Below, piece by piece: positions 44,453 to 53,731 of a DNA stretch of 64,000 bases. Position numbers and translations under genes: made by a program. This DNA is from an uncultured Lachnospiraceae bacterium (GTDB lineage: Bacteria > Bacillota > Clostridia > Lachnospirales > Lachnospiraceae): NCBI GenBank assembly GCA_944380315.1, contig CALWHG010000003.1:30336-94335 (forward strand), given 5' to 3'. Numbering within the stretch: position 1 is the first letter of the stretch; every line of letters starts with the position of its first letter. Below the pieces are notes generated by a model, which saw only the letters and a list, made by a program, of their open reading frames with translations, made no database searches and was not told the DNA's origin.

Positions 44453-45148
44453 ATGGATATCGATATCAGTCTCATAAAAAGCAACATATTGTTTCGGGGA
44501 TTTGATGATGAAGAGCTCAGAGCCCTCATAGACAGGCTCTCCCCAAGGCTCATGTCCCTCAGGAAGGATGAGACCGCCGTATATGATGGAGACCGGATGA
44601 ATGAGGTGGGCATAGTGCTCTCAGGCAGTCTCCGGCTTTCCCACATCGATGAAAATGGCAACTGCAATCTTATGGAGGTGCTGACTCCGCCTCAGAGCTT
44701 CGGACTCATGAATGCCACCGGCAATTATAAGCTGGCGGTCTCAGCGGTGGCCTCTGAGCAGACCTCAGTGCTGTTCCTCACCATATCGGAGATTTATGAG
44801 CCTTCAGCCCTCAGGGACCCTCTGCTCATGCGCTTCCTTCAAAATGTGGCTGCAAGGCTGGCCCAGAAGTCCCAGGAGCTGGTCAAAAAGCTCAATGACA
44901 GCATAAGACGCTCCACCAGGGAGCGACTGTCCGACTACCTGTCCGATGAGTCAGAAAAAGCCGGCAGCCGGGTATTTACCATACCCCTCAGCCGCCAGGA
45001 GCTGGCAGACTTCCTCTTTGTGGACCGGAGCGCCATGTCAAATGAGCTTTCAAAAATGAGAGATGAGGGACTTATAAAATTCAGCAAGAATCATTTTGAG
45101 CTTCTGCTGGAGATGCCCGATGCCCAGAGCCGGGACAGGGAGAGGTGA
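44453..45148 (+). CDS. Crp/Fnr-family transcriptional regulator
   Basis: About 231 residues; the ATG at 44453 is preferred because GGAAGG lies nine bases upstream. The nucleotide-binding-like barrel is at about 15-120 (GIVLSGSLRLSHIDENGN), a long helix follows, and the winged HTH is at about 165-222 (TIPLSRQELADFLFVDRSAMSNELSKMRDEGLI). No Fnr-type cysteine cluster is seen, so it is more like the Clostridial Crp/Fnr group. It faces the D-peptide operon and may control it. Confidence 0.88.
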   Translation: MDIDISLIKSNILFRGFDDEELRALIDRLSPRLMSLRKDETAVYDGDRMNEVGIVLSGSLRLSHIDENGNCNLMEVLTPPQSFGLMNATGNYKLAVSAVASEQTSVLFLTISEIYEPSALRDPLLMRFLQNVAARLAQKSQELVKKLNDSIRRSTRERLSDYLSDESEKAGSRVFTIPLSRQELADFLFVDRSAMSNELSKMRDEGLIKFSKNHFELLLEMPDAQSRDRER

Positions 45149-45154
45149 GACAGC

Positions 45155-45191
45155 AAAAAGCACCGGCCCTTTAGCAAGGTCAGTGCTTTTT
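45155..45191. terminator. Bidirectional terminator
   Basis: AAAAAGCAC (45155-45163) and GTGCTTTTT (45183-45191) are perfect reverse complements with A/T ends useful on both strands. It lies between the converging Crp/Fnr and DUF308 genes. Confidence 0.8.
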
Positions 45192-45203
45192 CGTTATGTT
45201 TTA

Positions 45204-45833
45204 TTATCTTTCTGCGCCATCCTCAAGCTCCCTAAGCTCCGGCACTGTGATGGAACGGGTCTCTATGAAGAGAGATATGGCTGTGATCATCATGAAGATA
45301 CCCAGTATCATCTGTATGGAAAAATATCCGAAGAAGGGATCCATGATGATGAGCCCTCCAAGGAGCATACGGAGTATGCCGCTGAAAAGTATGAAGCCTG
45401 CTCCCGGAAATCCCGCCTTCCTGAGGCTGAAATAATCCGCCGTCTCACTGACTCCGTTGAACAGTGCCATGAAGCCTGCCGCAAATGCCAGTGTGGCTAT
45501 CATGCCTGCCTTGCCCTCCGGACCACTGAAGGCATCAAAGAGTATCATGCCTCCCAGGAACGAGGAGAGCAGTCCGTCTGCCAGCATATATCCGCTGCGC
45601 AGGGGCTTGGGCATCTTGACATAGGAAACTATCTTGTATATGCCGTAGGCGGTAAATCCACCAGTAAAGAGATAGGCCGTGGTGACCGCTGTAAATGCAG
45701 GAGCAAATATGGCTGCTGCAGCTATGGCTCCCATGACCACTGCGGCTATGGTACCCGCTGACTTTATCTTCTTAAACAGGCTCCTCTCATCAACATCATC
45801 TACTATAACTAAGCTATCATCGTATCCTGACAT
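45204..45833 (-). CDS. HdeD/DUF308-family membrane protein
   Basis: 209 residues. After a charged N-terminus (about 1-25) come six hydrophobic segments in the DUF308 pattern, with pairs of helices such as SGILRMLLGGLIIMDPFFGY. HdeD in E. coli is linked to acid resistance, but most family members have no known role. It appears to be a single-gene unit. Confidence 0.8.
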   Translation of the reverse strand: MSGYDDSLVIVDDVDERSLFKKIKSAGTIAAVVMGAIAAAAIFAPAFTAVTTAYLFTGGFTAYGIYKIVSYVKMPKPLRSGYMLADGLLSSFLGGMILFDAFSGPEGKAGMIATLAFAAGFMALFNGVSETADYFSLRKAGFPGAGFILFSGILRMLLGGLIIMDPFFGYFSIQMILGIFMMITAISLFIETRSITVPELRELEDGAER

Positions 45834-46046
45834 ATGGTCCTCCGATCTTTATCTTTCCTGCCAGCTATGGGGCAGGTGATATACTTTTATATTTACAGGC
45901 TGCCTCAGGCTGTCTGCTGAGGTCTTTTCTCAACCTGTGACCTAAGTATAACCTAAAGACGAAGGATAGTATGTTTGAAAAACAACAAAACTAAAAATAA
46001 TAATTATTCTTATTTTTGAATAGAGACAGCTTCATTAATATTCAAA

Positions 46047-46085
46047 ATAATAAAATCACGATTCAGTAAATCGTGATTTTATTAT
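46047..46085. terminator. Bidirectional terminator with 17-bp perfect stem
   Basis: ATAATAAAATCACGATT (46047-46063) and its exact reverse complement (46069-46085) flank a five-base loop. T runs occur on both strands. It ends the long SIS/ABC gene run that stops at 46110. Confidence 0.85.
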
Positions 46086-46109
46086 GAGTCAATATAATGA
46101 TCCGTTTCT

Positions 46110-47279
46110 TTACAGCTCCACCACATCTATGGGCGAGAAGTAGGTCGGCGTAAATATGGTAGGATCCATGCCTCCGCGGAACATGGGCTCTCCTATGGTA
46201 GTATGCCTGAAGCCTGCAAATATGGCTCCAGGAAGGAAAGCATACAGGGCTGACAGGAAATTCCATTCCTTTTCAGGGGCAGGCATGGGACAGTAGCTGA
46301 CCTTTTCAGTTATGCCTATCTCCGCAGGCTCCCTGTCGCAGAATACCAGCACATCCCTCTTTCCCCTTGTGACCATGGCATTGACTGTGTCCGCTATGCG
46401 GGAGACATTTTCATCGTTTGTATTTATGAGCACCAGCTCACCTATGTCCTCTCCGGGCTCCATCATGACATTGACATGGAGATAATCCTCACTGTCTATG
46501 ACGCCGCAGGCATCGCCGGAAAGCTCCACCACCTTGGCCTGGATGATCTTGCCGGCCCAGAACATGGGACCATCGCCCACCACGCCAAGCACCTTCTTGT
46601 CCATCCATGCTATGGCCTGGGCAAAGCAGGTATCGTCTATGACGTCAAGCTTGGCAAAGAAGCTGTCGTGATAGCGCTGCACCGCATCATGAAGCTCACG
46701 AAGCCGGTCTCCCCCTGTGCGAGTCTCCGCCATGGCTGCCGCCAGTATGATGGTGCTGACCGTATTTGAATAAATGGTACGAAGCCCTGCGTTGTTGTCT
46801 CCCGGTGGATTGTTTGTATAAAACAGTATGTCCGCCTCCTTTGCAGTAGGAGACTCAGGGCTGTCCGTGATGGCCACCGTGGTTATGCCATGCTTTTTAC
46901 ACTGCTTCATGGCCTCTATGGTCCTGTATATACGTCCGGATACGCTTATGAACAGAGCTATGGTATCCTCACTCTGCCCCTCGTAGTCATAATGACGGCT
47001 CAGCTCTATGGCCTCCACAGCCTCGTATTCCACATCGGGAAGATAATGCTCAAAGGCAGCCTTGGCGGAAAATGCCACCAGGTTGGAGTCACCGCAGCCC
47101 GTAGCCAGCACATGCTTCGCTCCCTTCAGAGCGGGATGCTCCATGATCTTCTTCACTCCCTCGATGGAGCGCTCCACCTGAGCCATGGTAAGGGGATCCA
47201 CGTCCATGCACTGAGCATGGAAGCTATCCTGAAAATAAAACTTCCTATAATATTTCTGATCATTCAGTCTTCTGTACAT
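46110..47279 (-). CDS. SIS-domain sugar-phosphate isomerase/deglycase-like protein (1)
   Basis: 389 residues, two SIS subdomains. First: LATGCGDSNLVAFSAK (about 60) and FISVSGRIYRTIEAM (about 110). Second: DGPMFWAGKIIQAK and the family motif SEDYLH (SE-x-[YFW]-x-H, shared by all four SIS proteins here), where GlmS-type enzymes carry catalytic residues. C-terminal FLPGAIFAGF matches the others. GAGGTGA precedes the ATG. Likely splits or isomerises an amino-sugar or fructosamine phosphate. Last gene of the run, nine bases behind SIS 2. Confidence 0.82.
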   Translation of the reverse strand: MYRRLNDQKYYRKFYFQDSFHAQCMDVDPLTMAQVERSIEGVKKIMEHPALKGAKHVLATGCGDSNLVAFSAKAAFEHYLPDVEYEAVEAIELSRHYDYEGQSEDTIALFISVSGRIYRTIEAMKQCKKHGITTVAITDSPESPTAKEADILFYTNNPPGDNNAGLRTIYSNTVSTIILAAAMAETRTGGDRLRELHDAVQRYHDSFFAKLDVIDDTCFAQAIAWMDKKVLGVVGDGPMFWAGKIIQAKVVELSGDACGVIDSEDYLHVNVMMEPGEDIGELVLINTNDENVSRIADTVNAMVTRGKRDVLVFCDREPAEIGITEKVSYCPMPAPEKEWNFLSALYAFLPGAIFAGFRHTTIGEPMFRGGMDPTIFTPTYFSPIDVVEL

Positions 47280-47287
47280 ATCTCACC

Positions 47288-48490
47288 TCAGCTTACCCAG
47301 GTCTCAGTCCTGAAATCATAACGTCCGTTGAAAAAGTTGTGCTCCCTCACTGCTGCCTGATATGCCGCCAGCAGAGATCCCGGTATGAAATCCACCAGTG
47401 GAGACATCCACTGCTCAGGAGCCTTTACGATGCGGCAAACACTTGCAGTGCCTGCTGCAGCCATGGAATCATAGCCGCTGTCTGCTATGCCGTAGATGTT
47501 GTCCGGCTCCTCTCCCTCCTTTTTCTCCATGCGGAATGCTTCCTCCGGAAGGTCCGTAACTATGAGTGTGGGCCTGTGCTGCGCCAGACATCCGTTGATC
47601 GTATCCTTCATACGGCTGAGGCTCAGATCTGCCTCGTTGATCATGACTATGGTACCGACCTCCTCCGGCGCCCTAAGGAAATAGCTGATATGGGCAAACT
47701 CCTCAGAGGTGGTATGGTCACAATAGACTCCGCCGCATTCTATGAACTTCTGCTCCACGAACTGAGCCGAGAAGCCCTCGTTGGCATCTGCTATGAGCTC
47801 GAACTTGCTGAGGTCCTTCATGCGTATGGCCTCCTCAAACATCTGCTCCTCTATGCGGGGCAGGTCCTCAAGAAAGCTCTGAACATAGGAGACCACCTCT
47901 CTCTTAAGGCTGTAAAAGCCTGCCTCATCAAGTACCCCACGGCATACGCCTATATAAGCCGCAAGAGCCGTAAGACCCATCATGCTGGCAAAATAGGACC
48001 TAAGTCCCGGAGAGTTGCAGCCGTCAGGAGTCTCCACATTGAATATCCTCTTGGCTGCCCTTCCGCCTCTGGAATCAGGCGTCCTGGTGATCAGCATGGA
48101 ATCGAGTCCATGATCTGCAGCCTTGTTGAGCGCGACAGCCAGCCTTTCTGCAGATCCGCTGAAGCTGATGGCCACCACCAGCACCTCCTCAGGTGCATAT
48201 CCCTTCCTGAGCCTTGCATCGCTGTAGAAGGCGCAGAGGTCCATGATGTCAGGAGCATTGACCTTTTTGAGACCGCTGAGCTTCCTGAAGCCCTTGAGCA
48301 TGGCTCCCGCCGCAGAGTAGGAATCTCCGCATCCGGTCAGTATGACACGCCTGATGCCCGCGGCAGTCTTCCTGTCCATGACCTTTTCCAGCTTCCCAAG
48401 GTCAAAGCACAGGTCAGCCTGGACCCCGCACAGCTCTCTCAGATCCTCCACCTGATGTGTGATCGAGTTGAAATAATCTTCTTTTTTCAA
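47288..48490 (-). CDS. SIS-domain sugar-phosphate isomerase/deglycase-like protein (2), TTG start
   Basis: 400 residues. The start is TTG at 48490, marked by a very strong AAAGGAGGT just upstream. First SIS: ILTGCGDSYSAAGAM and VAISFSGSAERLAVAL. Second: motif SEEFAH, then IVMINEADLSLSRMKDTING. The end DFIPGSLLAAYQAAV is shared with SIS 3 and 4. DNA here is still of moderate G+C, like the left of the window. Role as for SIS 1; the different pockets suggest different amino or sugar parts. Confidence 0.82.
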   Translation of the reverse strand: MKKEDYFNSITHQVEDLRELCGVQADLCFDLGKLEKVMDRKTAAGIRRVILTGCGDSYSAAGAMLKGFRKLSGLKKVNAPDIMDLCAFYSDARLRKGYAPEEVLVVAISFSGSAERLAVALNKAADHGLDSMLITRTPDSRGGRAAKRIFNVETPDGCNSPGLRSYFASMMGLTALAAYIGVCRGVLDEAGFYSLKREVVSYVQSFLEDLPRIEEQMFEEAIRMKDLSKFELIADANEGFSAQFVEQKFIECGGVYCDHTTSEEFAHISYFLRAPEEVGTIVMINEADLSLSRMKDTINGCLAQHRPTLIVTDLPEEAFRMEKKEGEEPDNIYGIADSGYDSMAAAGTASVCRIVKAPEQWMSPLVDFIPGSLLAAYQAAVREHNFFNGRYDFRTETWVS

Positions 48491-48568
48491 GTCTTACCTC
48501 CTTTCTTTTACAGGAAGCAGACCAAACCTCCTGTCAAAGGGATATATTTTGATATATCTCAAGCCTGC

Positions 48569-49828
48569 TTATGCCGATGCATGGCTTGCCCGATATTTTC
48601 TGCTCATACTGAGTGCTATGCAGCCGAAAACAAAGGCTGCTGTGTAGGTCACTATGCCTATGACAAAAGCTCCGGTAAAGGATCCGGTGGCATCGTAAAT
48701 GCCGGCTATGGGAGATGAAACAAATGCTGCTATCATACTGTTTCCGATCATAAGTATAGACCAGATATCGGAATAATATTTGTCTCCCACTACTGTACGG
48801 GCTACCAAAGGTGCCTGCACGCTGTACATGTTGAGTCCTCCAAAGCCTGTCAGGAAGCATGCAGGGATCAGAAGCGAATGATTCTGTATGGACAGCATCA
48901 TACCGCCCATACCAAGTGCCATGAATACCATGCCCCAGATCATGCCCGCTTTAACTCCAAACTTATCATTTATCTTTCCAAGGATAAATCCACAGCAGAC
49001 TGCGCCCACACTGTAAATGCTTGAAGCTATGGATCCGATCTCAACGCTCTGTCCCAGCTCAAGTGTGGCAAAGGTGGCGATGTTATTGGGCACACTACTT
49101 CCAACGCTATAACAAAGGCAAACCGCCCATGCGAAATACAACATGGGAAGTCCAAAAGCTATTTTCCTATCAACACCCCATACTTTTGAGTCATTATCAT
49201 TTGATTTTAAGTTTTCATCCTCAGCGCCATAAGGAAGTATCCCCATCTCAGAGGGACTCTTAAGATGTGTAAAGATATAAGGTATAGCCACTATGAGAGG
49301 TATAATGGGAAGTATGTGATACGCAGACCTCCAACCGAACCTGACGATGAGCTGAGCGCTTATAAGGTTGAATATGATACCAAACGCATTGCCGCAGGAA
49401 ACACAGATACCAAGAGCTGTACCCGTCTGCTTTTTGAACCACATGTTTATGATGAGGGGCATAGCCAGGTACTGGGTGAACGCACAGCCTATACCTATCA
49501 TGACAGCTGAAACATAAAAGCCATTGATAGAGCTGTATGAACCCATCAGGAACATGCCAAGCAGCATGAGAAGGAGCATAGGCGGTACTACATACCTAAG
49601 CTTTTTGGTATTTAGCACCTTGCCAGCCACAGGATAAAGCACCGCCATGACAGCGCACTCTATACTGCTTACCAGCATCATCTGCCATACCTGTATGCCA
49701 AAATCATTAACAACGGGAGATACAAAGTTACCAAGACTGACCGTAACTACACTGGTGGTAAAATACACAAGCACACAGCATATCACTATAGTCCAGGCAT
49801 AATGTCTTTTTTGTTTAGTCTCTTTCAT
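48569..49828 (-). CDS. MFS transporter (1), oxalate/formate antiporter-like
   Basis: 419 residues, 12 membrane segments. The opening HYAWTIVICCVLVYFTTSVVTVSLGNFVSPVVNDFG is typical of the OxlT-like/MCT branch. A cytoplasmic loop (about 200-215) divides the halves. Paralogue of MFS 2, with which it overlaps by four bases (ATGA). It exports or imports a small organic acid or amino compound; given the gene run, a sugar-amine or its product. Confidence 0.85.
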   Translation of the reverse strand: MKETKQKRHYAWTIVICCVLVYFTTSVVTVSLGNFVSPVVNDFGIQVWQMMLVSSIECAVMAVLYPVAGKVLNTKKLRYVVPPMLLLMLLGMFLMGSYSSINGFYVSAVMIGIGCAFTQYLAMPLIINMWFKKQTGTALGICVSCGNAFGIIFNLISAQLIVRFGWRSAYHILPIIPLIVAIPYIFTHLKSPSEMGILPYGAEDENLKSNDNDSKVWGVDRKIAFGLPMLYFAWAVCLCYSVGSSVPNNIATFATLELGQSVEIGSIASSIYSVGAVCCGFILGKINDKFGVKAGMIWGMVFMALGMGGMMLSIQNHSLLIPACFLTGFGGLNMYSVQAPLVARTVVGDKYYSDIWSILMIGNSMIAAFVSSPIAGIYDATGSFTGAFVIGIVTYTAAFVFGCIALSMSRKYRASHASA

Positions 49829-51090
49829 ATCTCCTTCTTTCTATTAGCCACAGAAAAATTATTTGCTGTGATACCAATAACCATTGCTATAAAATACAAA
49901 ACTATGGCCATTAAAAATGCACCCGCGTATGTCCCGAACTTATCATAGAATAGTCCTATTGAAGAATATAATCCTCCTCCTATAAGGCTATTTGCCATCA
50001 TCATCCAGGACCAAATCTCAGAGTAATTTCTTGTTCCAACTATACTTTTGGCAAGAAGCGGGCATTGAACAGCATACATGCTTGCGCCAAGCCCCACTAT
50101 AAAGCCTCCAGGTATCACAAATAGTGGAGTTGCTCTGCTTAGAAGCATTATCGAATACCCAATAAGCGCTGTTCCCGCACCCCAAATCAGGCCTGCCTTA
50201 ACGCCAAATTTGTCATTTAATCTGCCAAGAACAAGACTGCTTATTATAGTTCCTATATTGACCGCTATTCCAGCCACAGACCCAAAAGATATACTCTGTT
50301 CCAACTCCATAGTAGTATACGTTGCGGTATATCCAGATACGCCGCTAGCATAGCTTATAACTATGCAGGCAAGCCATGCCAGATAAAAAAAGCCTGATCT
50401 AAATGCCTGTTTTAAAGTAAGTCCCCATTCCTGAATACTGCTTTCGGATGTTTCTCTCGAGTCAGTTTCAAAGCAATGGCTTTCTTTAATTCCATACGGT
50501 TGCTCCCCAATTTCTTTGGGAGTTCTAATTATTAAAAATACTGCTGGAAGCGTGATGACTGATGCGATCAATGCCAAGATCAAATAAGCTACTCGCCAAC
50601 CAAATACTACTATAAGTTGAGCAGATAGCATATTATATACGATACCGGCTGCACTACCCACAGCAATAACAGCACCCAAAACTGTTCCTGCTCTTTTCCT
50701 GAACCACATATTGATCACGGTCGGTATAGCTACATATCCAGTAAAAGCCTGAGCTATTCCTGTGATCAAGCCTGAAAAATAAAACATATATGGAGATCTA
50801 TATGTCGACATTAACGCAAGTCCAGTGATCTCAGCGATTGAAGCGATCCCCATGACCAGATTTATCTTCCGGCTAAGTAGAATCTTTGACGCAGTCGTAT
50901 ACATTAATGCCATTGAGATAGCCTGAATGCTAACATACATGGTCAAACTACTTACTTCACATCCAAGGTCTTGAACTATGGGGGTAACAAAATTTCCCAT
51001 AGCAACAGTAAGTGCCCCTGCAGAGCCCATCTTGATGCACATACAGGCTATCATTATTTTCCAGGCATAATGTATTTTCTTATTATTCAT
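49825..51090 (-). CDS. MFS transporter (2), oxalate/formate antiporter-like
   Basis: 421 residues from the ATG at 51090, with GGAG nine bases before. Same start pattern (IHYAWKIMIACMCIKM, VAMGNFVTPIVQDLG) and same loop position as MFS 1, so the two are tandem duplicates. Their base composition differs: MFS 2 is clearly A+T-richer than MFS 1. The C-terminus reads ITANNFSVANRKKE. Confidence 0.85.
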   Translation of the reverse strand: MNNKKIHYAWKIMIACMCIKMGSAGALTVAMGNFVTPIVQDLGCEVSSLTMYVSIQAISMALMYTTASKILLSRKINLVMGIASIAEITGLALMSTYRSPYMFYFSGLITGIAQAFTGYVAIPTVINMWFRKRAGTVLGAVIAVGSAAGIVYNMLSAQLIVVFGWRVAYLILALIASVITLPAVFLIIRTPKEIGEQPYGIKESHCFETDSRETSESSIQEWGLTLKQAFRSGFFYLAWLACIVISYASGVSGYTATYTTMELEQSISFGSVAGIAVNIGTIISSLVLGRLNDKFGVKAGLIWGAGTALIGYSIMLLSRATPLFVIPGGFIVGLGASMYAVQCPLLAKSIVGTRNYSEIWSWMMMANSLIGGGLYSSIGLFYDKFGTYAGAFLMAIVLYFIAMVIGITANNFSVANRKKEI

Positions 51091-51144
51091 GAACAGCATC
51101 TCCAAGCAAATTACTATTTGATATAATCTCTGATTTAATGACAC

Positions 51145-52131
51145 TCAGAATAAATAATAAATACCAAGCAACATTACCCCAACAAAATACAACCCTATTC
51201 CACAGCATAAAAGGAGTTTTGTTTTTTTGCTGATATTTGAGAATTCCTTATAGTATATTCCCCAAAATATAGTCCATACATTTGCTGTCTTTCCAAATAA
51301 AAATGAAACGGTGGCACTTAATGCAGGCATGGAATATATAGACATCAGATTACCGCCGTAATGGCAAAGCGCGGCAATAGCAGACATTATAATAGGCTTC
51401 TTGCTTTGTCCAACACCAAAAACTACTTTCCACTGTTTTTTTACAGAAAACTGTATTCCAGTGACTATTGCAACACTAATAAATGATCCAGATGCCATGT
51501 ATGCACATGTCAATACCGGTGCAAATCCACGTGCAGTACCTGCTGCCGTACCCATTGACCAACCGTTTTGAAGGATCGCTGTGAACAGCATAAGGATTAT
51601 TACGCCAATTGATATTGTTCTTGAATCATTTTGGACATTATGATCTTTATCTCTTGATCTTGAAGCAAAGGCGCAAACAAAGCCTGCCAAAATCAAAATA
51701 ACCGTAGTTGCTATGATCAAAACCAATGCCGTTTCATCTTTAGGAAGTCCTTCTTCAGCTATCGACGTAAATACTCCAAGTATTATACCTATACCACCAC
51801 TTATCGTAGTCGATAATAATAATCCGACCTTTCCTATAACCACAAGGGAGCAATACAGCCCCAAAGACATCAGGCCGCCACCTATGAGTATATCTATTAC
51901 TGTATCTATGTTTTCCATCGATATGGAAAATATACTACGGTCTAACAGAAACGGTGATACCACAATGGTGATGGCCCAGATCAAAATAAAAGAAAAAGTA
52001 TATAGCCAAAAGATTACTCCAGCTATAGGATATCCATTTAAATGTTTTTGAATCTGCATCCAGCTTCCCCACATTGCCGCTGCAAGCAATGTGAGGAACA
52101 TAGATACTTCCAAAGAAAAATAGGTTTCCAT
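51145..52131 (-). CDS. DMT-superfamily transporter (RhaT/glucose-uptake-like)
   Basis: 328 residues from the ATG at 52131; an upstream TTG is less likely. Ten membrane segments in two repeats, with MWGSWMQIQKHLNGYPIAGVIFWLYTF at the start, as in RhaT and GRP-type sugar carriers. The ribosome site is poor (GGGAC), so translation may depend on the gene before it, which ends 20 bases upstream. Sugar or fructosamine uptake fits. Confidence 0.75.
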   Translation of the reverse strand: METYFSLEVSMFLTLLAAAMWGSWMQIQKHLNGYPIAGVIFWLYTFSFILIWAITIVVSPFLLDRSIFSISMENIDTVIDILIGGGLMSLGLYCSLVVIGKVGLLLSTTISGGIGIILGVFTSIAEEGLPKDETALVLIIATTVILILAGFVCAFASRSRDKDHNVQNDSRTISIGVIILMLFTAILQNGWSMGTAAGTARGFAPVLTCAYMASGSFISVAIVTGIQFSVKKQWKVVFGVGQSKKPIIMSAIAALCHYGGNLMSIYSMPALSATVSFLFGKTANVWTIFWGIYYKEFSNISKKTKLLLCCGIGLYFVGVMLLGIYYLF

Positions 52132-52151
52132 AATTAAATGTCCCAAACGAT

Positions 52152-52541
52152 TTAAATGCAATTGATTATTAAATCAACCTCTGCTGACTTATCAAAAGCT
52201 TTGATTATAATCCTTTGAAAAATCAATGCTTTTCCATCATGAATAATGATATCTTTAGACGAACCAACTAAAGCCGTTTTACTTTTCCCTGCTGCCTCTT
52301 CCGGGCCACTGTCGCCATTATAATTGCATCGAGGCGGAAATACTCGTTCCAGATCATCGCTGATGTCTTCTACAATTTCCATCCTTGCCTCAGGTATGAA
52401 GATTATGGCAACATTAGGATCATGCACAGAAATAGTACAAAGGCCTTCTGTAATACCACTCTCCTTAATTGCTTTGTTAACTGTATCTGTGATATCATAA
52501 TTTTCTGATTTATCTATTATAATATTTGTAGAGTAAATCAT
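52152..52541 (-). CDS. YjbQ-like (UPF0047) protein, probably without the usual histidines
   Basis: 129 residues, one YjbQ-like unit. The order GLCTISV, DDLERVFP, KTALVGSSKDIIIHDGKALIFQ matches the YjbQ fold (trimeric, once called secondary thiamine-phosphate synthase). The His of the HTSA motif seems displaced (VHDPNVA), and the two His of the EHD and SHIK motifs are Asn/Gly and Lys. The site is therefore likely changed or dead. AGAGGGGG stands before the ATG. Confidence 0.7.
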   Translation of the reverse strand: MIYSTNIIIDKSENYDITDTVNKAIKESGITEGLCTISVHDPNVAIIFIPEARMEIVEDISDDLERVFPPRCNYNGDSGPEEAAGKSKTALVGSSKDIIIHDGKALIFQRIIIKAFDKSAEVDLIINCI

Positions 52542-52551
52542 TTTTCCCCCT

Positions 52552-53709
52552 CTATATGATCTCCACCTTACTATTACCTATGGTCGATCCTATCTTTGAT
52601 TTTTTTTGTAAAGAATCTTCTCCCCTGAAATATACTTCATTATTAAGAGCAGCAACATAAGCTGCCAATAGTGTTCCAGGAATGAAGTTTAATAGAGGCA
52701 TCAAAATCTCAAAATCTTTTGGAGTTTTAGGCACCTCGCATACGATAACATCATCGGGGGCTCCATAAACATCCTTTGTGGAATCAACGATCAACACGCA
52801 GGGTCGACCTATTTTTCTTGCCTGCTGCATAGTTTCTATCATCCTTGAATGATCCTTATCGTTTGCACTGGCAATAAAAATAAGTCCTATCTTTTCAGGA
52901 TCATGTCTGAAATAATTGACATGACACCAGTTCTCTGAATCGATCGCATTTGTCATCATTCCTGCTGCTTCTACATATTTTGCTCCCACAAATGCAGCTG
53001 TAGAATATAAAGGACCATCCCCTATAACCTCCGCAGCTATATGGTCTTTCCAAGCAACTGCTGTTTCAAACATCAACGAATCTATAGATTCAAATTCCTG
53101 TTTGTATGCTTCAGTGTATGATTTCACTGCATCACAAAATACGTCCATTGCAGAGGCATCTATCAGCCCTTTAGAGATCCCCAGTTTTACCCCAAGCATG
53201 GAAAGTCCTAAAATAGAAGCATAATAATTCCTCAGTCCAGGACCAGGCTCAGGAAATACAGGGGTATTAACTATAAGCGCATATTCCGCTTCTTTAGCAG
53301 CACGTGAATCAGGAATATTAGTCACCGCCATAGTATGACATCCCTTGCTATTCGCCCTGCGCAATGCCTCCATTACTCTTATCGGGCTTCCGGATGCACT
53401 TATGCCAATCACTAAAGTAGTATCTTCCTGTCCTTCTCCATACTCAATATATCTGGCAGCATCAATACAACGTATTGCTTCAAAGTTTGACCCAAACACT
53501 CCGGCATATTTTTTGAATACAGGGACAGAAGCTATTCCAGCCAGATAAGAATCTCCGCATCCTGTAAGATAGATCTTTCTTATCTTCTTAAGAAGATCTC
53601 CCGGTACAGCTTCCAAGCCCTTTTTTATACCTTCGATCTGTGTCTCACACATAACAGGTATATTTAAACATTGCCTACGGAGCTGATTGTCGAATTGTAT
53701 TTTTTCCAT
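52552..53709 (-). CDS. SIS-domain sugar-phosphate isomerase/deglycase-like protein (3)
   Basis: 385 residues from the ATG at 53709, chosen for GGAG six bases upstream; an ATG four codons earlier is possible. First SIS: YLTGCGDSYLAGIAS and IGISASGSPIRVMEAL. Second: VGAKYVEAAG, motif SENWCH, IFIASANDKDHSRMIETM. End: NFIPGTLLAAYVAAL. Lies between the single and the double YjbQ-like genes. Confidence 0.83.
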   Translation of the reverse strand: MEKIQFDNQLRRQCLNIPVMCETQIEGIKKGLEAVPGDLLKKIRKIYLTGCGDSYLAGIASVPVFKKYAGVFGSNFEAIRCIDAARYIEYGEGQEDTTLVIGISASGSPIRVMEALRRANSKGCHTMAVTNIPDSRAAKEAEYALIVNTPVFPEPGPGLRNYYASILGLSMLGVKLGISKGLIDASAMDVFCDAVKSYTEAYKQEFESIDSLMFETAVAWKDHIAAEVIGDGPLYSTAAFVGAKYVEAAGMMTNAIDSENWCHVNYFRHDPEKIGLIFIASANDKDHSRMIETMQQARKIGRPCVLIVDSTKDVYGAPDDVIVCEVPKTPKDFEILMPLLNFIPGTLLAAYVAALNNEVYFRGEDSLQKKSKIGSTIGNSKVEII

Positions 53710-53731
53710 CGCTATCTCCATTCTACATACA

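Noticed and set aside
47339-48718. 459-codon open frame on the plus strand
   Set aside because: Antisense to SIS 2, which has a strong ribosome site and clear SIS motifs.
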